A stretch of 64,000 nucleotides of DNA from JAMZMI01 sp047632435 (GTDB taxonomy: Bacteria > Bacteroidota > Bacteroidia > Cytophagales > Cyclobacteriaceae): NCBI GenBank assembly GCA_047632435.1, contig JBLICU010000005.1, positions 1 to 64,000 of the forward strand, written 5' to 3'. The position numbers and the translations under genes were made by a program. Shown in pieces: positions 54,240 through 62,310 of the stretch (position 1 is the first letter of the stretch; the number at the start of each line of letters is the position of its first letter). A model generated the notes under the pieces. The model ran no database searches and was not told the origin of the DNA. It saw nothing but the letters and a program-made list of their open reading frames with translations.

Positions 54240-55163
54240 TTATTTAGTTAGTTTTTGGAATACATCTTCCAGCCTGGTTTCCATCCCAGTCATTTCCATC
54301 AAATACCATTTATTCTTTACGCAAAGGTCAAAAACCTCTTTTCTTGAGGACATTTCAGGCTTGCTCTGCACATTGAACCAACCATACTTTCCATCAACTC
54401 CAGTGACCTTTTCTACAGAACCAAGTGCCCGAACAGCACTTTCAACTTTGGCAGGATCTGCTTCAATATTGATTCTCAATAGTTCCTGACCCTGCGATTG
54501 TGATCGCAAAGTATCTGAAGTTCCATCAGCCACTATGCGTCCACGATTGATGATCAAAATGCGATCACAGGTGGCCTCTACTTCTGATAAAATATGTGAG
54601 CTTAGAATAACTGTTTTCTCCTTACCGAGATCTTTGATCAGTTTACGGATTTCCACTATCTGATTGGGATCCAATCCGGTGGTCGGTTCATCCAAAATCA
54701 GAACTTCCGGATGGTGGATCATCGCTTGTGCCAAACCAACCCTTTGCCTGTATCCCTTGGATAGCTCGTTGATGTTTTTGTGTTTTTCTCTATCTAATCC
54801 ACACTTTTCGATCATTTCGCCAATTCGTGTGGAAATCAATTTTCTATCAACACCCTGAACTTCCGCTGAAAATCTGAGATAATCAACAATGGGCATATCC
54901 AGATACAGCGGATTGTTTTCAGGTAGATAACCGATTTTCTTTTTTATCAACTCAGGATCGCTATGGATTGAGTTCCCGTCAAGTCTCACATCACCTGATG
55001 AAGGAGCCATAAAGCAGGTTATAATCTTCATGGTGGTGCTTTTACCCGCACCATTTGGCCCAAGAAAACCAACAACCTCCCCTGTCTTCACCTCAAATGA
55101 TATGTCATTAACCGCTTTTTGCTCACCGAATTTCTTGGTAAGATTTTCTACTATTATTGACAT
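54240..55163 (-). CDS. ABC transporter ATP-binding protein, GldA-like
   Basis: A 307-residue ATPase: Walker A GPNGAGKST (about residue 35), Q-loop GYLPENNPLY, signature LSKGYRQRVGLAQAMI, Walker B VLILDEPTTGLDP, H-loop LSSHILSEVEATCDR, plus a C-terminal regulatory extension of about 80 residues typical of GldA. It is the first gene of the four-gene operon and energises the GldF/GldG-type complex. In gliding Bacteroidota gldA mutants are non-motile, but the same operon also occurs in non-gliders. Confidence 0.92.
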   Translation of the reverse strand: MSIIVENLTKKFGEQKAVNDISFEVKTGEVVGFLGPNGAGKSTTMKIITCFMAPSSGDVRLDGNSIHSDPELIKKKIGYLPENNPLYLDMPIVDYLRFSAEVQGVDRKLISTRIGEMIEKCGLDREKHKNINELSKGYRQRVGLAQAMIHHPEVLILDEPTTGLDPNQIVEIRKLIKDLGKEKTVILSSHILSEVEATCDRILIINRGRIVADGTSDTLRSQSQGQELLRINIEADPAKVESAVRALGSVEKVTGVDGKYGWFNVQSKPEMSSRKEVFDLCVKNKWYLMEMTGMETRLEDVFQKLTK

Positions 55164-55408
55164 AGTGTTTTTGATTAATAAGTTGTTCGAGGGCGCAATA
55201 ATACACGTCTCCTAATACATTTTCAAGAATTAGGTGGTGTTAAAAAAAGTTAAACAATTATAAATGACATTTAAGCCATCATTTAAAGACAAATCGCTGA
55301 TTAATTATCCATGAAACATACTTATGATTCCTCTCAAATGAGAAACTGATATCACTCATATAATTGATCTTCCAAGCACTATAATTTTATGCCTAAACTA
55401 AAAATAGA

Positions 55409-56263
55409 ATGCCTTCACATTCCATTATCCCTTTTTCGCTGGAGCGAAAGCAGATTACTGACTTCCTTGCGATAGCCAAAGCAAAACATACTGCCTATGC
55501 AGTGCTTGAACTGGACATTACAGGTATTAGAAACAATCTTCGTAGTGCGAGCAGAAAATCGAAAAAAGCAACATCGCTCACCGGTTATCTGCTTTATTGC
55601 TTTGCGCAAGCAGTCAATGAGGATAAAATGATTCAGGCTTATAGAAAAGGGAACAAACTGATCATTTTTGACGATGTAGATGTTTCTACTATGGTTGAAA
55701 GAAACATAAACGGGGTGCTCGTTCCGGTAAGCTATGTCCTTAGAAAAGCGAACTACAAATCAGTATTTGAGATATCAGAGGAAATTAAAACTGCCAAGAC
55801 TGGCACCTCGGATGACCTAATGGATAGTGATAGCATGTCCAAAAAGAAAAAATTGATTGGCGTCATCAAGCGGATTGGTTTTCTGAGAAGATGGTTTTTA
55901 AAACGAATATTCAACGACCCCTTTTTAAAAAAAGAATTTAATGGAACTGTTGGTTTTTCATCCATGGGCATGTTTAGCTATAATATGGCAGGATGGGTAG
56001 TCCCAATGACTCCTCAAGTTCTGACAGCTATGGTTGGTGGAGTCAGAGAAGTAGCTGGTATTGTACACGGAGAGATTGTAAAACAGGAAGTAGTAGATTT
56101 AACCATAGCTATGGATCATGATATCCTGGATGGCGCGCAAACTGCACGGTTTATTGAACGCTTCAGAAAAATACTTTTGAATGGAATAGAAATTGATGAA
56201 ACATGGGAAAAGAACAAATGGGAATCAAAGGAGACATTGGAAATGAGCATGACATCAAAATAA
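55409..56263 (+). CDS. Stand-alone 2-oxoacid dehydrogenase acyltransferase (E2 catalytic) domain protein
   Basis: A 284-residue protein that consists only of the catalytic CoA-dependent acyltransferase fold of E2 enzymes. It has no lipoyl domain and no E3-binding domain. Conserved parts are LTGYLLYCFAQAVNED, GVLVPVSYVLRKA, a VGFSSMGMF strand and the active-site block IAMDHDILDGAQTARF, where His and Asp occupy the HxxxDG positions of E2 (usually DHRVIDG). An insertion rich in Lys/Arg near residues 150-180 is unusual. Without a lipoyl arm it must use another acyl carrier or bind CoA thioesters directly. The 3' end overlaps the haemoglobin gene by 61 bases. Confidence 0.85.
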   Translation: MPSHSIIPFSLERKQITDFLAIAKAKHTAYAVLELDITGIRNNLRSASRKSKKATSLTGYLLYCFAQAVNEDKMIQAYRKGNKLIIFDDVDVSTMVERNINGVLVPVSYVLRKANYKSVFEISEEIKTAKTGTSDDLMDSDSMSKKKKLIGVIKRIGFLRRWFLKRIFNDPFLKKEFNGTVGFSSMGMFSYNMAGWVVPMTPQVLTAMVGGVREVAGIVHGEIVKQEVVDLTIAMDHDILDGAQTARFIERFRKILLNGIEIDETWEKNKWESKETLEMSMTSK

Positions 56264-56625
56264 TGGTGGACTCATTTTATGAAAAAGTGAATAAAGACGA
56301 CTTGCTTTCGCCGATATTCAACGATTTTTCAAAAGTAAATTGGGAAACGCATCTTCCACGTATGTACGCCTTTTGGAACAAAATGGCATTTGCAAAAAGT
56401 GGCTATGATGGGAACCCCTTTCAAAAACATATTCCACTACCAATTGACGGGGCTCATTTCGAAAGATGGATTTCCATTTTTGTTGGGAACATGGATGAGC
56501 ATTTCAGTGGGGGCGTGGCTGAAGACATTAAAATAAGAGCCCATTCCATTGCCTACATATTTAAATCTAAATTAAATATTATTAATAAAGATAAAAACCA
56601 TGAAAACATCATCCCTGATAAATGA
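56203..56625 (+). CDS. Group III truncated haemoglobin
   Basis: A 140-residue 2-on-2 globin. Family marks are DIKIMVDSFYEKVNKDDLLSPIF, the distal region HLPRMYAFWNKMAF and the proximal histidine in AHFERWISIF, followed by IRAHSIAYIFKSKL. These proteins bind oxygen or nitric oxide and are often tied to microaerobic or NO stress. The start is either ATG at 56203 or at 56218; both lie inside the upstream acyltransferase frame. The 3' end overlaps the cupin gene by 26 bases, so all three are translationally linked. Confidence 0.88.
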   Translation: MGKEQMGIKGDIGNEHDIKIMVDSFYEKVNKDDLLSPIFNDFSKVNWETHLPRMYAFWNKMAFAKSGYDGNPFQKHIPLPIDGAHFERWISIFVGNMDEHFSGGVAEDIKIRAHSIAYIFKSKLNIINKDKNHENIIPDK

Positions 56626-56941
56626 TCTAAAATACAATGAAGATAAACCAGTAATCTCAGTACTGTTCGAAACTGAAAACAGCAAAGAAATTCGTATCGC
56701 CATGCGGAAGGGGCAGTCTATGAAAGAGCACCAAACGCCTTTTCCCATCATCATTGAAATATTCGATGGTGAAATCAATTTCGGAGTAGCTGAAGATTTC
56801 AAAATCTTGAGAAAGGGCGACCTTATCTCCTTAGATGGAGGAATACCTCACAACTTAAAAGCCAATGTCAATAGCATTGTCCGACTAACGCTTTCGAAAC
56901 AAGATAGTGCCAAACGAGTATCACTGGTTGCTAAGAAGTGA
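56600..56941 (+). CDS. Cupin-domain protein
   Basis: A single-domain beta-barrel cupin of 113 residues: KGQSMKEHQTPFPIIIEIFDGEINF (motif 1 with one His) and LRKGDLISLDGGIPHNLKAN (motif 2 with His). The metal site seems reduced to two His plus Glu/Gln. In Bacteroidota such cupins often accompany haemoglobin or Crp-type genes of low-oxygen or NO responses. It overlaps the globin gene and its 3' end overlaps the convergent amidohydrolase by 21 bases. Confidence 0.85.
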   Translation: MKTSSLINDLKYNEDKPVISVLFETENSKEIRIAMRKGQSMKEHQTPFPIIIEIFDGEINFGVAEDFKILRKGDLISLDGGIPHNLKANVNSIVRLTLSKQDSAKRVSLVAKK

Positions 56942-58054
56942 ATCATCTAAACCAGGAATAATGCGCAAGGCATTCTGATAATAGACCTTTTTTAATATTT
57001 GATCAGAGAGGCCTAGTCCATACATTCTCCAAAAAGCGTGGTACTTTTTGTAGTATGGAAAATATTCGTCTTCAGTTTCAAGTACGCGGAAATAAGTATA
57101 AAACTCCTCGGGATTGTAGGCATCTTTTGCAAAGAGAATTCGGTTCTGATACTTTTCGAAAAATAAGTTAGCAGCTCGTGGCTGTCGTCCCAACTCGGCG
57201 ATCACAGCACCAATCCCAACATTCACATTAAGGTATGAGTCTAGATGCTTGCCCAAAGCTGTCAGATCATTGGCCATCCAACCCATGTGTGCATTGATAA
57301 AAGTCGTTTTGGGATGCTTTGCAAAAACATGATGCTGTTCTGCGATGATCTGTTCCCATGGTGCGGGATCATCGGCACTGCGTTTTCTACCGGATTTTAA
57401 TTTTAACTCCAACCAGCGTTCATTTTTCTCATCGTGTGGATCCCAGAAAGGTTTTGGATCAGCCGCATGGATCAATACCGGAATTCCCAACTCACCACAT
57501 TTTTCCCAAACTGGATCAATTCGTGCATCATCTATTGGTACTCGATTTCCATCTATGTCATTGATTCCCAACCCAAGGCTTTTATAGATTTTCAATCCAA
57601 CCGCACCATTTTTCACATCTTCTTCCAGCTGCCTTACGGCTTCATCTGCCCAGCCTGGGTTGCCAATTTCCTTGAATGACACATTGGTAAACAAGGCAAT
57701 TTTGCCAGATGCCTCCCCCTCTATTCGTTTCGCCATGGATGATAGATATTGTTGACTCCCTATATCTCCTACTGCACGGTCATATCCTCTCCCACTCAGG
57801 TTGACCATGATAGCCATATTGAGTTCTCTCATCTCCTTTTCAAGTTGATCAATTTTATCTTTGGTGAGGTTCCATTGATGACTATGCACATCAATAAATG
57901 GAAACTTTGCTTTGGTGATTCGATGCTCAGGAACAACTAGAGTGGAAATAGGCTCATAAAGCTCAAAATCCATGATTTGCTCTTTGTCGGAATCATTTTG
58001 TGAGTATACAAGCGTATATGATATGAAGAGCAAGAGAGGTAAAATGTATTTCAT
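56921..58054 (-). CDS. Secreted amidohydrolase-superfamily protein
   Basis: A 377-residue exported TIM-barrel metal hydrolase of the amidohydrolase 2 group. The signal peptide ends LVYSQN. Metal-ligand candidates are the HxH-type FIDVHSHQW (about residue 54), PVLIHAADP (about 194), FINAHMGW (about 257) and FAKDAYNPEEF (about 311), the usual order for this fold (decarboxylase/lactonase-like). The substrate is unknown. Its upstream region is free of genes for 190 bp. Confidence 0.85.
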   Translation of the reverse strand: MKYILPLLLFISYTLVYSQNDSDKEQIMDFELYEPISTLVVPEHRITKAKFPFIDVHSHQWNLTKDKIDQLEKEMRELNMAIMVNLSGRGYDRAVGDIGSQQYLSSMAKRIEGEASGKIALFTNVSFKEIGNPGWADEAVRQLEEDVKNGAVGLKIYKSLGLGINDIDGNRVPIDDARIDPVWEKCGELGIPVLIHAADPKPFWDPHDEKNERWLELKLKSGRKRSADDPAPWEQIIAEQHHVFAKHPKTTFINAHMGWMANDLTALGKHLDSYLNVNVGIGAVIAELGRQPRAANLFFEKYQNRILFAKDAYNPEEFYTYFRVLETEDEYFPYYKKYHAFWRMYGLGLSDQILKKVYYQNALRIIPGLDDSLLSNQ

Positions 58055-58244
58055 AAATTAGGGATTTTGAGTAGTAATGGAAAGAAGCTGCAGCGGGTAA
58101 TATTATGGCTATTTACCTTAATTTCGGCTCTTCTAGCTCATTAGAGCGATTGTTAGTTTTACATGCCGACGATAAAAGTAAACCGATCCTAATCAAAAAG
58201 GTTCTCGATCATACAGAAAGAAGTTCAAATATTCATTCTTTTGA

Positions 58245-60947
58245 TTATTGATTCTTACTTGACTCGAATCTCTCCTTGCTATGTTCTTTCATTTCACTGG
58301 GAGACTTCCCAAACCGCTTTTTAAATAATTGACTGAAATGGGCCAGGTTTTCCATACCGCATTCGTAGGCTATTTCGGAGACAGTATTTTCTTTCGAAGA
58401 CTCTAACAACAAACGCGCTTTTTGCAGTCTTATTTCCCGAATATATGAAGCAGGAGGTTGACCTGTCACCAATTTTACCCGCCTATTAAAATTGCGCTCA
58501 CTCACTGTAAAGTGATAAGCCATATCCGTATTGGAAAGATTCCGATTCCTCAAATTTTCAATAATATAATTGTCCAACTCCAATTTGAAAGATTTTTGCT
58601 TTTCGATAGAAAGATCAGGAATAATACTTCCTGCAAACTCTATCCTCTGTCTCGATATTTCAAGTAAGTTTTTTATCCTCACGCTAAGTTCATCCAGATC
58701 AAAAGGCTTGATGATGTAGTCATCCACACCCAGGTTCAGCACTTTTACTTTGTCCTCACTTAATGTTCTTGCAGTAAGGAATATGATGGGGATATTGGCC
58801 CATTTGTTTTGTGCTTTAATTTGTTGTGCCAATTCATAACCATCCATTTCTGGCATCATATAATCTGTGAGGATCAGATCAGGAAGCAACGAATTATTAA
58901 GCTTTTTTAAGGCACTTTCACCATCAGCCGCTTCCACTATATTATACTCCGTCAGTTTATCTGCCAGATAGCCCCGCATGTCAGCATGATCCTCCACAAT
59001 CATGAGGGTGAGTTTAGACGCATCTATTAGGTTTTCAATATGCTCTTGGTTGTCTGTATCAGGGTCTTTTTGGATTGAATTTGGGAAACACAAGCTAAAC
59101 GTTGAGCCCTTACCAAGCACACTTATGCAATTCACCATCCCTTCATGTAATTCCACAAATTCTTTGACTATGGAAAGACCAATTCCAGTGCCGATTTCAG
59201 GCTTGATGGTAGCCGATTGAAAGAAGCGATCAAAGATTCTTGGAAGCTCTTTTTTTGAGATTCCTCTCCCTTCGTCGCTGACTTCTACCCAGAGCTCGCA
59301 CTCTTTTTCCATAACTTTAATAAGAATATTTCCAGGCTCATCACTGTATTTGATAGCATTGGAAATCAGGTTGATCATTATTTTTTCAAACTTGTCCTGA
59401 TCCACCATAGCCATGGTGGAGTCATGCGCATGGGTAATAAAAATGGTTTGCCGCTTTTGCCGAGCAAAGGGATCTAAAGTCTCCTTGATATTTTTGATGA
59501 CCTGTACCACATCCATGGGCTGACGGATAATTCCCAACTCACCTTTGTCCAATTTGGCCAAGTCGAGCATCTCATTAACCAGCTGAAGTAGGTATTTGCC
59601 ATTTTTCAGAGACAAATTCAATTCCTTTTTTACCTCATCAGATAATTCACCATTCTTGATTGTGTTTTCTAGCGGAGATAGGATCAGCGTAAGTGGTGTT
59701 CTTAGTTCGTGCGATACATTATTAAAGAACTTGGTCTTTAGTATCTCAATTTGCTTCATTTGCTCCTTTTCTTCCCTCAATTTTTCTATGGTCACATCTC
59801 TTCTGATAGATTCGTCTTGCAACCGGAAATAGTTACGGAACAAGTTTAATGTGAAAAGAGTATCACGTAATATAAAACCTAGAAACACTGCGTTAGTTGT
59901 GACAAAGTGATGAACAATAAAACCGCTTAAGGCTAATACCATAACCAAAGCTGCTAGAATAGATAATCCATTTGCTAGTATAAATATTTTACACTTCTGT
60001 GAGTCAATCCTCCATGTGATAGCAACTGAATAGATAATGATAACTAAGCTTATAAGAAAATAGGAAGTAGAAATCCATGGAAAAAAATGACCATTTGAAA
60101 TAAATATTGACGAAATAACTAACGGAAAAATTGGAAAAACTAAAATGTAATGAATTGTCTTTGACGACTGATATACGTTTAGAAAATACGCTGTAAATAA
60201 GTTAAATGAATAGATAATTAGTACAGCAATTATTAGTTCTGTATAATTCAATTCAATCGCTGACATGCCGATCATATCTACAAAAATTTGGGCATTAAAG
60301 TTGGATAAAAAGATGCCTGTGAGAATGAAAAACGCATAGGAATATCCTGTCTTACTTGGTTTTAGGTAAATCAAGAAGAGATTGATCATCAAAATGATCA
60401 ACTCCATTCCAGTCAATAATGTGTAAGTGGTAAGAATGTTTTTTGATTGATAACCAAGATCTTCTGCAGTACAAACTTCGATATGTGAGAGGGATCTATT
60501 ATAAATCGAATTCCCTGTTTCGCTAATTAGTTTAATATAAATGGGGTCTTTAGTTTTTTCTATTTTAAGCACATGCCGATAGAATCCTCTCTTGTAGGAA
60601 CGGTTTTCAAAATCTACTAATCTTCCTGTAATGGAAAATGGCTGTGTGCTTCCGCCAGAATAAGCTTCAATTCGATCAAAAAAATTGGAAAACAATAAAT
60701 AATCCGCGCCCTTTAGTATACTCGGATCAATTTTAATCCAATAGAAATTGATAGTTGAAGACAGGTCCGCATAGTCTTCGAACTGAATTTCACCCTTTTC
60801 TTCTAAAGTAAATAGCTCCTCAAAAGACAAATTAGTAGTATCCGCATAGATTTTAAACTGATCATAGCTTAACCTTTCTCCGGCCTTAGCAGATAGAAAT
60901 GAAATGAAGGTTGATCCAATCAGGATAAGTCCAAAAATAGAGCGCAT
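58245..60947 (-). CDS. 7TMR-DISM hybrid histidine kinase with receiver and AraC-type output
   Basis: 900 residues: signal peptide (about 1-22), extracellular 7TMR-DISMED2-like domain (about 25-170; RLSYDQFKIYAD, YWIKIDPSIL), seven membrane helices (about 185-375), HisKA with phospho-His in NNVSHELRTPL (about 416), HATPase (NLISNAIKYS, DEGRGISKKEL, GTGIGLSIVKEF), a canonical receiver (VEDHADMRG, phospho-Asp in LILTDYMMPEMDG, IIKPF) and a C-terminal AraC HTH (about 800-890). It senses a ligand through the 7TM module and regulates DNA directly. It is orphan, but a decayed copy of its 5' end lies next to the large secreted protein gene at 62311, a probable target. Confidence 0.92.
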   Translation of the reverse strand: MRSIFGLILIGSTFISFLSAKAGERLSYDQFKIYADTTNLSFEELFTLEEKGEIQFEDYADLSSTINFYWIKIDPSILKGADYLLFSNFFDRIEAYSGGSTQPFSITGRLVDFENRSYKRGFYRHVLKIEKTKDPIYIKLISETGNSIYNRSLSHIEVCTAEDLGYQSKNILTTYTLLTGMELIILMINLFLIYLKPSKTGYSYAFFILTGIFLSNFNAQIFVDMIGMSAIELNYTELIIAVLIIYSFNLFTAYFLNVYQSSKTIHYILVFPIFPLVISSIFISNGHFFPWISTSYFLISLVIIIYSVAITWRIDSQKCKIFILANGLSILAALVMVLALSGFIVHHFVTTNAVFLGFILRDTLFTLNLFRNYFRLQDESIRRDVTIEKLREEKEQMKQIEILKTKFFNNVSHELRTPLTLILSPLENTIKNGELSDEVKKELNLSLKNGKYLLQLVNEMLDLAKLDKGELGIIRQPMDVVQVIKNIKETLDPFARQKRQTIFITHAHDSTMAMVDQDKFEKIMINLISNAIKYSDEPGNILIKVMEKECELWVEVSDEGRGISKKELPRIFDRFFQSATIKPEIGTGIGLSIVKEFVELHEGMVNCISVLGKGSTFSLCFPNSIQKDPDTDNQEHIENLIDASKLTLMIVEDHADMRGYLADKLTEYNIVEAADGESALKKLNNSLLPDLILTDYMMPEMDGYELAQQIKAQNKWANIPIIFLTARTLSEDKVKVLNLGVDDYIIKPFDLDELSVRIKNLLEISRQRIEFAGSIIPDLSIEKQKSFKLELDNYIIENLRNRNLSNTDMAYHFTVSERNFNRRVKLVTGQPPASYIREIRLQKARLLLESSKENTVSEIAYECGMENLAHFSQLFKKRFGKSPSEMKEHSKERFESSKNQ

Positions 60948-61150
60948 GATTAAAAATAGAGCTATTTCATTCCTCCAACAACCCGCTTGACTATTGGCGA
61001 AAGGTGAACTTAATGATATTCAGACCAGTCAGAAAGTCTAAAACACCCCTTGCTATGAATTAGGGCCTAAAAAGACTCAAATTTTTCTTTTATAGCAAAA
61101 AATGGCATGTCGCAAATGAGATAAAGAATGTCAGGAATTTGATAGTGAAC
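60830..61150. repeat. Direct repeat copy 1: 5' end and upstream region of the hybrid kinase
   Basis: Copy 1 includes the first 30-40 codons of the kinase gene and about 200 bp of its upstream DNA. It matches 61920-62236 with roughly 85% identity by eye and a few small indels; the shared text GATCATAGCTTAACC is at 60860 and 61950. The non-coding part is as conserved as the coding part. Confidence 0.8.
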
Positions 61151-61820
61151 CTCTACTAAACTTTTTTGTATTAACTCAAGGTCAGTATCAAGGCAATAAC
61201 AATTGAAACAACACTATGAGGAGAACTTCTCTCACATGATTGCGCGCCCACTGAAAAATCTGAAATGCAGAAATCATAAGTTTTGAACTCCCCGATTTAC
61301 CTTTAAAGGCCAATTTTACTTTCAAAATCAGATTGACCCAAGTGAAAATGGAGTTTCTGGGGGCTCATGATTTAAATGAGTCATGTGATAGATTCTAATT
61401 TTAGGAGAATGTCAATATAATTAATCCACTAGCTCTTTACTCTTCAATATCTCTTTTAGGGTATTGGTCAAAATCATCCTTTTGCCAGATGCAATTCGGT
61501 AGTCAATTCGTCAATTTTGAATTCAAATACGCACTAAACAGAATATATTCATCACCAGTAAGACAACAAATATGGTACTATTCGGACGCCTAGGCAGCAT
61601 CGATAGTATCAAATTATAATGTAATGAATGCAGTCAATGACATAAGCTTAAGCCGTAAAACTGTACACCAATGAAAAAACAAAAACTGTCCTTTAATAAA
61701 TCTTTGATCAGGTTCCATAAGTACCGCAGAAAACTCCAACGACTGGAGTTAGCCTGGCACAACCAGCGCCGACAAGGTATGCTGCAAAAGCACATAGAAA
61801 GGCTACATGGATGGCTCAGC
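61151..61820. other. Gap with no supported gene, between the two repeat copies
   Basis: About 670 bp between the duplicated segments. A 102-codon plus-strand frame begins at 61671 (MKKQKLSFNKSL...), but its second half runs antisense across the kinase relic and its composition is odd (Arg, His, Gln, Lys), so I do not call it. I see no hairpin with a T-run or further repeat here. Confidence 0.4.
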
Positions 61821-61821
61821 G

Positions 61822-62033
61822 CTATGATACTCGCGCAAAAACCAAATCAGAGAGTTCTCCAAATCGGCCAAACACAATTTTGCCCTGGCTTGCTAATCTT
61901 GATTGCTCCTCAAAAGACAGATCAATGGTATCGGCAAAGATCTCAAACTGATCATAGCTTAACCTTTCTCCGGCCTTAACAGATAGAAATGAAGGTTGAT
62001 CCAATCAGGATAAGTCGAAAAATGGAGCGCATG
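61822..62033 (-). pseudogene. Fragment of a second hybrid kinase gene (5' end only)
   Basis: The minus strand from ATG at 62033 reads MRSIFRLILIGSTFIS and then hits a stop: five bases present in the intact gene are missing. Beyond this the frame resumes as SVKAGERLSYDQFEIFADT, LSFEEQSRLASQGKIVFGRFGELSD and ends. It corresponds to about residues 1-65 of the intact kinase at 58245-60947, with growing divergence, so it is the stub of a paralogous sensor gene. Everything downstream of the stub is missing. Confidence 0.8.
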
Positions 62034-62236
62034 ATTAAAAATAAAGGTATTTCATTCCTTCATCAACTAGCTCGACTATTGGAGAAAGGTAAGCTTAAGC
62101 ACATTCAGACCAGTCGGTAAGTCTAAAACACCCTTTGCTATGAATTAGGATCTAAAACGACTCAGATTCCTCTATTATAGCAAATAATGGCATGTCACAA
62201 ATGAGATAAAGAATGTCAGGAATTTGATAATGAATC
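61920..62236. repeat. Direct repeat copy 2: kinase stub and its upstream region
   Basis: Second copy of the segment at 60830-61150, offset by about 1,090 bp. Its upstream part ends about 75 bp before the start of the large secreted protein at 62311, so in the ancestral layout a kinase and this protein were divergently transcribed from a shared control region. Confidence 0.8.
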
Positions 62237-62310
62237 GGCTCTACCTTTATTCCTTAGCTATTTTTCGAATAGCAAAACCGGACACTACTTTTCACCCAAT
62301 CAAAAATAAA

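Noticed and set aside
61671..61979. 102-codon plus-strand frame beginning MKKQKLSFNKSL, recalling a Bacteroidota class I lanthipeptide leader
   Set aside because: No Cys/Ser/Thr-rich core follows, no LanB/LanC genes are near, and the second half is antisense to the kinase stub.
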